A stretch of DNA of 64,000 nucleotides, taken from Brevundimonas lenta. GTDB taxonomy: Bacteria > Pseudomonadota > Alphaproteobacteria > Caulobacterales > Caulobacteraceae. The stretch spans positions 1,280,195 to 1,344,194 of the forward strand of contig NZ_JACIDM010000001.1 in the NCBI RefSeq assembly GCF_014196335.1, read 5' to 3'. Both the position numbers and the translations under genes were made by a program. Of the stretch, positions 1 to 7,919 are shown one piece after another. Within the stretch, counting starts at the first letter, position 1; the number at the start of each line of letters is the position of its first letter. Under the pieces are notes generated by a model, which was not told where the DNA came from, searched no databases, and saw only the letters and a list, made by a program, of their open reading frames with translations.

Positions 1-96
1 ATGGATGTGAAACAGGCCGAGGCGTTCGCCGAGGTCTTCCTGAAGCGGCGCGGGCAGGGGCCCGGGATGGGCCAGCCGCTGGAGTTGACCCCGTGA
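1..96 (+). CDS. scpA: ScpA, C-terminal end (partial)
   Basis: An open frame runs from the window edge to TGA at 94-96. Its 31 residues include QAEAFAEVFLKRR, which resembles the last strand of the ScpA winged helix. The stop overlaps the GTG start of scpB (GTGA), the usual coupled scpA-scpB arrangement. ScpA is the kleisin subunit that bridges SMC heads in chromosome condensation. The ATG at position 1 is probably an internal methionine, with the gene starting upstream of the window. The call rests mainly on context and a short motif, so it is moderate. Confidence 0.6.
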   Translation: MDVKQAEAFAEVFLKRRGQGPGMGQPLELTP

Positions 97-752
97 TCCA
101 GTTCGCCCCCGACCATGACGAGATCGAACGTCGCGTCGAAGCGCTGCTGTTCGCCGCCGCCGGTCCGCTGTCGGCCGCCGAGATCGCGCGCCGCCTGCCC
201 GAGGGCGCCGACGTGGGCGGAGCCATCTCCGGCTTGCGCGAACGCTACCAGGGCCGCGGGGTCGAGCTGGAATGCGTCGCCGACCGCTGGCGCTTCCGCA
301 CCGCCGCCGACCTCAGCTTCATGATGACCGAGGAGCGCGAGGAGCCGCGCCGCCTGTCGAAGGCCGCGCTCGAAACTCTGGCCATCATCGCCTACCACCA
401 GCCCTGCACCCGGGCCGAGATCGAGAGCGTGCGCGGCGTCTCCCTGTCCAAGGGCACGCTCGACCTGCTGCTCGAGATGGGCTTCGTGAAGCTGAAGGGT
501 CGCCGCCGCACGCCGGGCCGCCCGGTGACCTACGGCACCGCCGACAAATTCCTCGAACACTTCAGCCTGGCCAGCCTCTACGACCTGCCGGGCATCCAGG
601 AGATGAAGGCCGCGGGCCTGCTGGACCTGTCTATCCCGGTCGGCTTCGAGGTCCCGGATCCGACCCGCACGTCAGACGAGGACGACGCCCCGCTGCTGGA
701 AGGCATGGAGGACTCGCCCGAGTTCGCACAGGACTTCGTCAGCGACGACTGA
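93..752 (+). CDS. scpB: Segregation and condensation protein ScpB
   Basis: 219 residues. ScpB forms a dimer of tandem winged-helix domains that binds ScpA and regulates the SMC complex during chromosome segregation. The typical N-terminal segment ERRVEALLFAAAGPLS (about 12-27) and the central block LSKAALETLAIIAYHQP (about 89-105) followed by TRAEIESVRGV are family hallmarks. A GRPVTYGT block closes the second winged helix, and the tail is acidic (DEDDAPLLEGMED). The start is GTG at 93, overlapping the scpA stop by translational coupling. A 43-bp gap separates it from murC. Confidence 0.95.
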   Translation: MIQFAPDHDEIERRVEALLFAAAGPLSAAEIARRLPEGADVGGAISGLRERYQGRGVELECVADRWRFRTAADLSFMMTEEREEPRRLSKAALETLAIIAYHQPCTRAEIESVRGVSLSKGTLDLLLEMGFVKLKGRRRTPGRPVTYGTADKFLEHFSLASLYDLPGIQEMKAAGLLDLSIPVGFEVPDPTRTSDEDDAPLLEGMEDSPEFAQDFVSDD

Positions 753-795
753 TCGGGGTCGTGCATTCCTGCACGGCCCTTGCTAATCGGCTTCG

Positions 796-2226
796 ATGAT
801 CGCTCGCCTTCGCCCCGTCCCGTTCGACCTCGGTCCCGTCCATTTCGTGGGGATCGGCGGCATCGGCATGAGCGGCATCGCCGAGATCATGCTCAAGATC
901 GGCTATTCGGTGCAGGGCTCGGACGCTAAAGCCAGCGCCAACACCGAGCGGCTGGAGAAGCTGGGCGCGAAGGTTTTCATCGGCCACGACGCCGCCAATG
1001 TCGCCGAGGGCGTGTCGGCGGTGGTCTATTCGACCGCCGTGAAGGCCTCGAACCCCGAGATGGTCGCGGCCCGCGAACGCCGCATCCCGCTGGTTCGCCG
1101 CGCCGAGATGTTGGCCGAACTGATGCGCCTGCAGTTCTCGATCGCCGTCGGCGGCACCCACGGCAAGACCACCACGACCTCCATGGTCGCGGCCCTGCTG
1201 GACGCCGCCGGTCTGGACCCGACGGTGGTCAACGGCGGCATCATCAACGCCTACGGCACCAATGCGAAAGTCGGCGACGGCGACTGGATCGTGGTCGAGG
1301 CCGACGAGAGCGACGGCAGCTTCCTGCGCCTCAAGTCGACCGTGGCCATTGTCACCAACATCGACCCGGAACACCTCGACCACTACGGCGACTTCGATGG
1401 AGTGCGGAAGGCGTTCATCGACTTCGTCGAGAACATCCCCTTCTACGGCTTCGCCGCCGTCTGCCTCGATCACCCCGAGGTCCAGCGCCTCGTCGCCTCG
1501 ATCGATAACCGCCGCCTGGTCACCTACGGCCTGAACCCCCAGGCCATGGTCCGCGCCGACAACTGCGACATGGGCCCCGACGGCTGCCGCTTCGACGTGG
1601 TCATCCAGCAGCAGGGCATGGCCGCGCTGGAGGAGCCGATCCGCATCGAGGGCCTCTATCTGCCCATGGCCGGCTGGCACAACGTCTCCAACGCCCTGGC
1701 CGCCATCGCCGTGGCGCGCGAACTGGACGTCTCGGACGAGGCCCTGCGCAAGGGTCTGGCCGGCTTCGGCGGGGTCAAGCGCCGCTTCACCACCACCGGC
1801 GTCGCGAACGGCGTCCGCATCATCGACGACTACGGCCACCACCCGGTCGAGATCGCCGCCGTCCTCAAGGCCGCCCGTCAGGTGGCCGAGGGCCGCGTCA
1901 TCGCCGTGGTCCAGCCGCACCGCTTCACCCGCCTGCGCGATCTGATGGGCGAGTTCTCGACCTGCTTCTCCGACGCCGACGCCGTCATCGTCGCCGACGT
2001 CTATCCGGCCGGCGAAAGCCCGATCGAGGGCGTGGACAAGCACGCCCTGGTCGACGGCGTCCGCCGCTTCGGCCACCGCTCTGTCCAGCCGCTGGAGAAC
2101 GCCGCCGTCCTGCCGCGCATGATCCGCGAAGAGGCCAAATCCGGCGACCTGGTCGTCCTGCTCGGCGCCGGCGACATCACTAGCTGGGCCTACGCCCTGC
2201 CGGCGCAGCTGGAGGCGCTGGGGTGA
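796..2226 (+). CDS. murC: UDP-N-acetylmuramate--L-alanine ligase MurC
   Basis: 476 residues, normal for the family. MurC adds L-alanine to UDP-MurNAc in the cytoplasm with ATP, the first amino acid step of peptidoglycan precursor synthesis. The N-terminal Rossmann domain shows [16 protein letters not shown] (16-31). The ATP-binding P-loop is GTHGKTTT (120-127). The central domain has [12 protein letters not shown] and [12 protein letters not shown], and the C-terminal ligase domain has [10 protein letters not shown] and QPHRFTRL. The TGA stop overlaps the GTG of the next gene. murB lies about 900 bp downstream, after two inserted small genes. Confidence 0.97.
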   Translation: MIARLRPVPFDLGPVHFVGIGGIGMSGIAEIMLKIGYSVQGSDAKASANTERLEKLGAKVFIGHDAANVAEGVSAVVYSTAVKASNPEMVAARERRIPLVRRAEMLAELMRLQFSIAVGGTHGKTTTTSMVAALLDAAGLDPTVVNGGIINAYGTNAKVGDGDWIVVEADESDGSFLRLKSTVAIVTNIDPEHLDHYGDFDGVRKAFIDFVENIPFYGFAAVCLDHPEVQRLVASIDNRRLVTYGLNPQAMVRADNCDMGPDGCRFDVVIQQQGMAALEEPIRIEGLYLPMAGWHNVSNALAAIAVARELDVSDEALRKGLAGFGGVKRRFTTTGVANGVRIIDDYGHHPVEIAAVLKAARQVAEGRVIAVVQPHRFTRLRDLMGEFSTCFSDADAVIVADVYPAGESPIEGVDKHALVDGVRRFGHRSVQPLENAAVLPRMIREEAKSGDLVVLLGAGDITSWAYALPAQLEALG

Positions 2227-2675
2227 GCTATTGGGACCTGGTCGAACCCTATTGGGACGACGTCCGCATATATGACGAGCCGGGGGTCTTCACCGCTCAG
2301 CTCGCGAGATTGCCCGAACCGTCCCGGCACCTGTTTGTGACCCACTGGACCCAGTCCGAAATCCAGAATGGCGGACTTGGCCAGTTCTTTAGCAACCACA
2401 CGGGCATACTGGCTCCCGAAGCTGTTGTGGGCTTCCAAGCGCTCGGGATGCCGGAAACGTCTGCGCAACTTGCGCTGGCCATGCGGGCCTTCGGTGAGGC
2501 CTATCCGAGAGAGCGTGCCGCTCGCGGAGGTGTCACGCCCTCGACCGAGATCGAAGACCGCTTTGCGGACCTGTTGGAAACCGAGGCCGGAGGCTTCTGG
2601 GACGCCGCCGACCGCTATGCTTTGAAGAATGAAGCCGCTCAAAGAAAGTTAGACGGCTCAGGACGTGCCTCCTGA
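2223..2675 (+). CDS. DUF4375 (DMP19-like) protein
   Basis: 150 residues. The segment [22 protein letters not shown] (around 40-61) with the following acidic-hydrophobic helices resembles the DUF4375/DMP19 family, a small family of uncertain function with a proposed DNA-mimic member. No membrane segment or signal peptide is visible. It starts at GTG 2223 inside the murC stop and ends by overlapping the next ATG, so it is translated with the murC-murB run. Its base composition is lower in GC and less GC3-biased than murC, which suggests later acquisition. The exact role is unknown. Confidence 0.8.
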   Translation: MSYWDLVEPYWDDVRIYDEPGVFTAQLARLPEPSRHLFVTHWTQSEIQNGGLGQFFSNHTGILAPEAVVGFQALGMPETSAQLALAMRAFGEAYPRERAARGGVTPSTEIEDRFADLLETEAGGFWDAADRYALKNEAAQRKLDGSGRAS

Positions 2676-3127
2676 TGAGCGTTCGCGAACCCTTCGCCAC
2701 CGGCGGCTGCCAGTGCGGCGCCGTCCGCTACGCGCTGGACGCCCGGCCGCGCACGGCCGAGTTCTGCCACTGCCGCATGTGCCAGCGCGCCACCGGTCAG
2801 GTCGCCGCCGGCTTCCTCGACGTGGACCGCGCCGCCTTCAGCTGGCTGGGCGAGCCGTGCGCCAACTATCGTTCCTCGGACAAGGCGCAGCGCGGCTTCT
2901 GCCCGAAGTGCGGCACGCCCCTGACCTTCGACGCCTTCGCCGAGCCGACCATGGCGGTCAGCATCGGGAGCCTCGACGACCCTAACCTCGTGCCGCTGGG
3001 CGGCCACTGCGGGATTCAGTCGAAGGTGCGCTGGCTGCGCCTCAACGACGGCCTGCCGCAACGTAACACCGGCGAAGGCGTCCCCGCCGCGCCGCTCTGG
3101 TCCGAACTTGATCAAGGACACGCATGA
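2675..3127 (+). CDS. GFA family (CENP-V/GFA domain) zinc protein
   Basis: 150 residues. The cysteine pattern [10 protein letters not shown] (10-19), [11 protein letters not shown] and [10 protein letters not shown] matches the GFA/CENP-V fold, which binds two zinc ions; the family includes glutathione-dependent formaldehyde-activating enzyme and many uncharacterised homologues. Here it is probably a small cytoplasmic metalloprotein of unknown substrate. It overlaps its upstream neighbour by one base (TGATG) and murB by ATGA, so it sits inside the murC-murB transcript as cargo. Formaldehyde chemistry cannot be assumed, because the family name is broader than that activity. Confidence 0.88.
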   Translation: MSVREPFATGGCQCGAVRYALDARPRTAEFCHCRMCQRATGQVAAGFLDVDRAAFSWLGEPCANYRSSDKAQRGFCPKCGTPLTFDAFAEPTMAVSIGSLDDPNLVPLGGHCGIQSKVRWLRLNDGLPQRNTGEGVPAAPLWSELDQGHA

Positions 3128-4038
3128 CCTGGCGCGACTCTCTCCCCGCCGTGCGCGGCAAGCTTTTGCGTGATGAACCCCTCGCGCCTTTCACCTGGTT
3201 CCGGGTCGGGGGCTCCGCCGATGTGCTGTTCCTGCCGGAAGACGAGACGGACCTGTCCGAGTTCCTGAAGGCTCTGGATCGGAACGTGCCCGTCACGACG
3301 CTGGGGGTCGGGTCGAACGTCATCATCCGCGATGGCGGCGTTGAAGGCGTTGTGATCCGCCTTGGGCGCGGCTTCAACAAGGTTCAGGTCCTCGATTCCG
3401 TCAGCATATCGGCAGGTGCTGCGGTTCCGGACGCCATCCTTGCCCGGAAGGCTGCAGAGGCGGGGATCGCGGGGTTGGAGTTTCTCGCAGGCATACCCGG
3501 CACCGTCGGCGGCGCCGCATTCATGAACGCTGGCTGCTACGGTAGTGAGACCAAGGATGTGCTCGTCACGGCGACTGTGATGGACCGCAAGGGGTCTGTC
3601 TTCCTGATGAGTGAGGCCGATCTCCAGTACACGTATCGGCACAGCGCCCTGCAGGATGCAGACCTTGTTGTGCTGTCAGCCCTGTTTGAAACAGAGGCGG
3701 GCGATCCTGCGGTCAGCAAGGCCAAGATCAACGAGATCACCTCGCGCCGCGAACAGACCCAGCCGATCCGCGAAAAGACCGGCGGCTCGACCTTCAAGAA
3801 CCCGGACGGCCACTCCAGCTGGAAGCTGGTCGACGAGGCCGGCTGGCGCGGCAAGCTGCACGCCGTCACCGGCGGCGGCGCCATGTTCAGCGAGCTTCAC
3901 TCCAACTTCATGATCAACCCGGGCGAGGCCACCGCCGCCGACATCGAAAGCCTGGGTGACACCGTGCGGGCGGACGTGCTGGCGAAGACCGGCATCGATC
4001 TGCACTGGGAGATCCGGCGCATTGGCCGCCCCGGCTGA
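3124..4038 (+). CDS. murB: UDP-N-acetylenolpyruvoylglucosamine reductase MurB
   Basis: 304 residues. MurB is an FAD enzyme that reduces the enolpyruvyl ether with NADPH to give UDP-MurNAc. FAD-binding motifs are visible: [13 protein letters not shown] (24-36), [12 protein letters not shown] and [24 protein letters not shown]. The C-terminal substrate domain has [12 protein letters not shown] with the catalytic serine, and ELHSNFMIN. The start ATG overlaps the GFA stop. Codon use changes within the gene: about 3170-3720 is lower in GC3 with many GTT, CTT and GCA codons, while the last third is typical of the genome. Confidence 0.96.
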   Translation: MTWRDSLPAVRGKLLRDEPLAPFTWFRVGGSADVLFLPEDETDLSEFLKALDRNVPVTTLGVGSNVIIRDGGVEGVVIRLGRGFNKVQVLDSVSISAGAAVPDAILARKAAEAGIAGLEFLAGIPGTVGGAAFMNAGCYGSETKDVLVTATVMDRKGSVFLMSEADLQYTYRHSALQDADLVVLSALFETEAGDPAVSKAKINEITSRREQTQPIREKTGGSTFKNPDGHSSWKLVDEAGWRGKLHAVTGGGAMFSELHSNFMINPGEATAADIESLGDTVRADVLAKTGIDLHWEIRRIGRPG

Positions 4039-4522
4039 CACGTCCGTCTGCCCGGGCTGCGGTTCGCGGCTCGCGGCCGTCGACGGGCCGGTCCACGCCT
4101 ACATGACCTCGTCGCCCGCCTGCTGGGGCGCGTTCAACACAGTCATCGCGCGCGAGTTCGAGGACCCGTCCCTGATGCCGGTCCACCGGCTGACGGTCGA
4201 CGTCTGGGCGATCCAGCATCCCGGGGACGGTTCGCGTCGGGCGATCCAGTCCGTCGGCCTGCATCTGGCGCGCCTGTGGGTCCAGATCGAGGGTGGGCTT
4301 ACGGGCGAGGCCGCCAACACCGCCATGCTCGGCTTCGCCGCCCGCAAGGCGAGCCTGCCCGAACTACCCCAGCGTGACCGTTACGCCGTCACCGTCGCTG
4401 ACGTCGTCGACGCCGTGGAGCCCGACGCCCACCGCGCCGCCGTACGCCGCTGGGCCGAGGCGACCTGGGCCGACTGGTCCGATCACCACGATTTCATCCG
4501 CCGCTGGGCGCGCGATGGTTGA
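4022..4522 (+). CDS. DUF5946 family protein
   Basis: About 166 residues from TTG at 4022, which gives the N-terminus [13 protein letters not shown] directly after the start; an upstream start would lie deep inside murB in another frame. The CPGCG motif, the segment [19 protein letters not shown], and [15 protein letters not shown] resemble the DUF5946 family, whose function is unknown. It overlaps the murB end by 17 bp, so it is probably co-translated. It is a third small cargo gene in the cell-wall run. The family call is from memory of the conserved blocks and the start is less certain than the frame. Confidence 0.75.
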   Translation: MAAPADTSVCPGCGSRLAAVDGPVHAYMTSSPACWGAFNTVIAREFEDPSLMPVHRLTVDVWAIQHPGDGSRRAIQSVGLHLARLWVQIEGGLTGEAANTAMLGFAARKASLPELPQRDRYAVTVADVVDAVEPDAHRAAVRRWAEATWADWSDHHDFIRRWARDG

Positions 4523-4574
4523 TGCCTTGTTAAGGACATTCGCCGCATTGCGGTGAGTGTCTGTGGAGCCCGTC

Positions 4575-5510
4575 ATGACCCGCCCGTTTTCCGACCTGCA
4601 CGTCGCCGTCCTGATGGGTGGTCTGTCGTCGGAACGGGAGGTCTCGCTGTCCTCAGGCAAGGGTTGCGCCGATGCGCTGGAAGGGCAGGTGGCCCGGGTC
4701 AGCCGCGTCGACGCCGGCCGCGATCTGGCCCAGGTCCTCGCCGAGCTGAAGCCCGACGTCGTCTTCAACGCCCTGCACGGCGAATGGGGCGAGGACGGCT
4801 GCGTTCAGGGCGTGCTGGAGACCCTCGCCATTCCATACACCCACTCCGGCGTTCTCTCGTCGGCCCTGGCCATGGACAAGGACAAGTCCAAGGCCGTGCT
4901 GAAGGCCGCGGGCGTGGTCGTGCCCGGCGGCGGTCTGTTCGACCGCATGGCGGTGGCGCGCAGCCACGTCATTCCGCCCCCCTATGTGGTCAAGCCGAAC
5001 GCCGAGGGCTCCTCGGTCGGCGTCTATGTGGTCATGCCCGGCGACGCCCCCTGCGCGGCGACCGGCGAGGGCAGTTGGACCTATGGCGAGCTGGTGATGG
5101 TCGAGCCCTTCGTGGCCGGCAAGGAACTGGCCGTGACGGTTCTTGGGGAGAAGTCGGGGCCGCGTGCCCTGACGGTGACGGACATCACCCCGAAGAAGGG
5201 CTTCTACGACTACGAGGCCAAATACGCCCCCGGCGGCTCCAGCCACGTGCTTCCGGCCGAACTGCCGCCACACATTTTCGAGCGAGCGCTGCGCGAATCC
5301 GAGCTGGCGCATACGGCGATGGGTTGCCGAGGGGTTTCACGATCGGACTTTCGTTATGACGATCTTAACGACGTTCTCGTTCTTCTGGAGGTCAACACCC
5401 AGCCCGGCATGACGCCGACTTCGCTCAGCCCTGAGCAGGCCGCCTATGTCGGGATGGATTACAAAGACCTGGTCCGGTGGATGGTGGAGGACGCCTCATG
5501 CCCGCGGTAG
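4575..5510 (+). CDS. ddl: D-alanine--D-alanine ligase
   Basis: 311 residues. This ATP-grasp enzyme joins two D-alanines for the peptidoglycan stem peptide. The N-terminal motif VLMGGLSSEREVSL, the block HGEWGEDG and VKPNAEGSSVGV are diagnostic, and EVNTQPGMTPTSL near the C-terminus carries metal-binding residues. ATG 4575 is chosen because GGAG lies six bases upstream; a GTG at 4557 in the same frame lacks that. The segment of about 5260-5470 is markedly less GC3-rich than the rest. The gene overlaps ftsQ by 13 bp. Confidence 0.95.
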   Translation: MTRPFSDLHVAVLMGGLSSEREVSLSSGKGCADALEGQVARVSRVDAGRDLAQVLAELKPDVVFNALHGEWGEDGCVQGVLETLAIPYTHSGVLSSALAMDKDKSKAVLKAAGVVVPGGGLFDRMAVARSHVIPPPYVVKPNAEGSSVGVYVVMPGDAPCAATGEGSWTYGELVMVEPFVAGKELAVTVLGEKSGPRALTVTDITPKKGFYDYEAKYAPGGSSHVLPAELPPHIFERALRESELAHTAMGCRGVSRSDFRYDDLNDVLVLLEVNTQPGMTPTSLSPEQAAYVGMDYKDLVRWMVEDASCPR

Positions 5511-6391
5511 TTCGCGGCGGTCGGCGACAGAATTCGAACCAGCCTGCCAAGCGGCCTGCGGCTTCCAAAGGGGGAGGGCGCGGTCGCGCGCCGCGTAACG
5601 CTCCGGCTGTGCCGGGGAAGATGGCGGCGATCGGCAGGCTCGACCTGTCGCCGCGCGCGGTGATGATTTCGATTGCGGCCGGCGTGCTGGTCCTCGCCGG
5701 CGTGCTGGCGACCGGCGCGCGCGCCGAGCGCATCAGCGCCTCGATCGGCCACGGCGTCGACGGCCTGACCGCCGGCATGGGCCTGAAGCTGGAGAAGGTC
5801 TTCATCGAGGGCGAGAGCCCCGAGGCGACCGCCGCCATCCAGCACGCTGTCCAGCTGCAGGCTGACCAGCCGATGACCTCCATCGACCTCGACGCCGTGC
5901 GCGAGCGGGTCGAGCAGGTCGGCTGGGTCAAGTCGGCGCGCGTCGTGCGTCTGCTGCCGAACACCCTGATCGTCGACGTCACCGAACACGACCGTCTCGC
6001 CGTCTGGCAGACCGGCGGCCGCGCCTTCGTCATCGACGGCCACGGCCAGGTCATCCAGGGCGCCGATGCCGGCCGCTATCCGAACCTGCCGCTGGTTGTC
6101 GGCAAGGGCGCGGAGCAGGCTGCTTCAGAAGTGTTGCCGCTGATCGCGCAACGGCCGCGGCTGATGTCGCGTCTGGAGGCGCTGGTTCGCGTCGACGAAC
6201 GCCGCTGGGACCTGCGCCTGAAGGACGGCAGCCTCATCCAGCTGCCCGCCACCGATCAGGACGCGGCCCTGATCCAGCTGGACGCGCTGGATCAACGCGA
6301 GCGGCTGCTGGAATTGGGCTTCGCCCGCATCGATTTGAGAACGCCCGAGGAGGTCGCCGTCCGGCCCTCCGCCGGCGACGTAACGGGTTAG
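5498..6391 (+). CDS. ftsQ: Cell division protein FtsQ
   Basis: 297 residues, a bitopic inner-membrane divisome protein linking early and late division proteins. A basic, low-complexity cytoplasmic tail (1-45) precedes one membrane segment (about 54-74, VMISIAAGVLVLAGVLATGA). The POTRA-like domain follows (about 75-150), then the FtsQ beta domain with RLLPNTLIVDVTEHDRLAVW and FVIDGHGQVI. ATG 5498 has GGAGG seven bases upstream within the end of ddl. Codon use is again strongly GC-rich. It is followed after nine bases by ftsA. Confidence 0.93.
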   Translation: MPAVVRGGRRQNSNQPAKRPAASKGGGRGRAPRNAPAVPGKMAAIGRLDLSPRAVMISIAAGVLVLAGVLATGARAERISASIGHGVDGLTAGMGLKLEKVFIEGESPEATAAIQHAVQLQADQPMTSIDLDAVRERVEQVGWVKSARVVRLLPNTLIVDVTEHDRLAVWQTGGRAFVIDGHGQVIQGADAGRYPNLPLVVGKGAEQAASEVLPLIAQRPRLMSRLEALVRVDERRWDLRLKDGSLIQLPATDQDAALIQLDALDQRERLLELGFARIDLRTPEEVAVRPSAGDVTG

Positions 6392-6400
6392 GGACTGCGC

Positions 6401-7726
6401 ATGGCCGGACGTTCGATGGACAGATCGGTAGAGGGCAAGGGCGCCGCAGGGCGCGCGCCGGTCGTCGCCGCGCTTGACCTGGGTCAATCCAAGGTCGGCT
6501 GTTTCATCATGAAGCCCGAGGGCGTGCGCCACGCCGACCGCACCATCCGTGTGGCCGGGGCAGGGCACGTGCAGTCGCGCGGCATCCGCGGCGGCGGCAT
6601 CGTCAGCATGGACGAGGCCGCCCAGGCCATCGGCCACGCCGTCGAGCGCGCCGAACGGGCCGCCGGCTCGCCGGTCTCGGGCGTCGTCGTCACGACCGCC
6701 ATCGGCCAGATGGCCAGTCATCGCGTCCAGGCTCGCGTCTCGCTGGGCCAGAACCCTGTCGGCGACGCCGATCTGGCGCGCGCCATCGGCATGGCCCTGG
6801 CGCAGATCCGCCTGCCCAACCGCCGCCCCATCCACGTCCTGCCGATCGCCTGGTCGGTCGACGGCGCGCGCGGCGTGCACGATCCGCGCGCCATGCGCGG
6901 CCACTCGCTCGGCCTCGACCTGCTGGTCGTCTCCATGGCCGAGAGCGCCTTCAATGCGCTCAGCCACTGCCTCGAGCTGGCGCACCTGGACCTGCAGGGC
7001 GTCGTCGCCGCGCCGGTCGCCTCGTCGCTGGCAGCGCTGGAAGACGACGAGATGGATCTCGGCTGCGTCTGCATCGATATGGGCGGCGGCGCCACCTCGG
7101 CGGCCGTCTGGGGCGGACGCTCCCTGCTGCATATCGAATCGCTCAACGTCGGCGGCGATCATGTCACCGCTGACATCGCCCGCGGCCTGTCGACCTCCCG
7201 CGCCGGCGCCGAGCGACTCAAGACCCTGCACGGCTCGGCCATGGCCTCGGCCAACGAGGACCGCGAGATGCTGGAGGCCCCGCCGCGCGGCGAGGACCCG
7301 TCCGCCGGCCCCGTCGTGGTGCCCCGCGCCATGCTGAAGACCGTCATCGCCCCGCGCGTCGAGGAAACCCTCGAACTGCTGCGCGACCGTCTGCGCAACG
7401 CCGGCGTCGGCCTCGAGCCGGGCGCGGGCCTGGTCCTCACCGGCGGCGCCAGCCAGCTGAACGGCGTGCGCGAACTCGCGGTGCGTGTGTTCGATCGTCC
7501 GGTCCGGCTCGGCAAGCCCCAGCGGGCTCCTCACCTGGCCGACGCAGCCTCCGGACCGGCCTTCTGCTCGGCGGCCGGCGTCCTGCTTCGTGCAGCCTAT
7601 GGTCCGCGTGAAGCCGTATCGGCCAGAAAGCTGATGTCACGTCAGATCACCGCTGCCGATGCGCCCCGGCAACACACTGGTGGGCTCGTTGCGCGCGCCG
7701 CTGGCTGGCTTCGCGAGAACCTCTGA
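6401..7726 (+). CDS. ftsA: Cell division protein FtsA
   Basis: 441 residues. FtsA is an actin-like ATPase that anchors FtsZ filaments to the membrane. Visible features are VVAALDLGQSKVGCFIM (phosphate 1 region, about 24-40), a SHRVQ-containing 1C region, VCIDMGGGATSAAVW (phosphate 2) and GLVLTGGASQLNGV (adenosine motif). The last 15 residues, ending in RAAGWLRENL, form an amphipathic helix suitable for membrane attachment. ATG 6401 has GGGA six bases upstream; ATG 6416 is an alternative. Unusually, ftsZ does not follow directly but lies about 6 kb further on. Confidence 0.95.
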   Translation: MAGRSMDRSVEGKGAAGRAPVVAALDLGQSKVGCFIMKPEGVRHADRTIRVAGAGHVQSRGIRGGGIVSMDEAAQAIGHAVERAERAAGSPVSGVVVTTAIGQMASHRVQARVSLGQNPVGDADLARAIGMALAQIRLPNRRPIHVLPIAWSVDGARGVHDPRAMRGHSLGLDLLVVSMAESAFNALSHCLELAHLDLQGVVAAPVASSLAALEDDEMDLGCVCIDMGGGATSAAVWGGRSLLHIESLNVGGDHVTADIARGLSTSRAGAERLKTLHGSAMASANEDREMLEAPPRGEDPSAGPVVVPRAMLKTVIAPRVEETLELLRDRLRNAGVGLEPGAGLVLTGGASQLNGVRELAVRVFDRPVRLGKPQRAPHLADAASGPAFCSAAGVLLRAAYGPREAVSARKLMSRQITAADAPRQHTGGLVARAAGWLRENL

Positions 7727-7919
7727 TACTCCAATCAGGTGAAGTGTGGCTTACCTGTGACGGTTGCTCGTCAACTTGAAGTCGACGAAAGCGTTGCCCT
7801 TGCCACCAACGTGTCAGCCTCGTTAGGGATTGGGCACGCGTGTGACTTAGGTGTGGCACGGGCGGGGCGCAGCTTTCAGCTATTGCCGCATTAACCTTCC
7901 AATCGGGGGACTTTTCCGA

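Noticed and set aside
4529..4556. TTAA motif before ddl as a CtrA site
   Set aside because: Only one half (TTAA) is present; no second half at the correct seven-base spacing.
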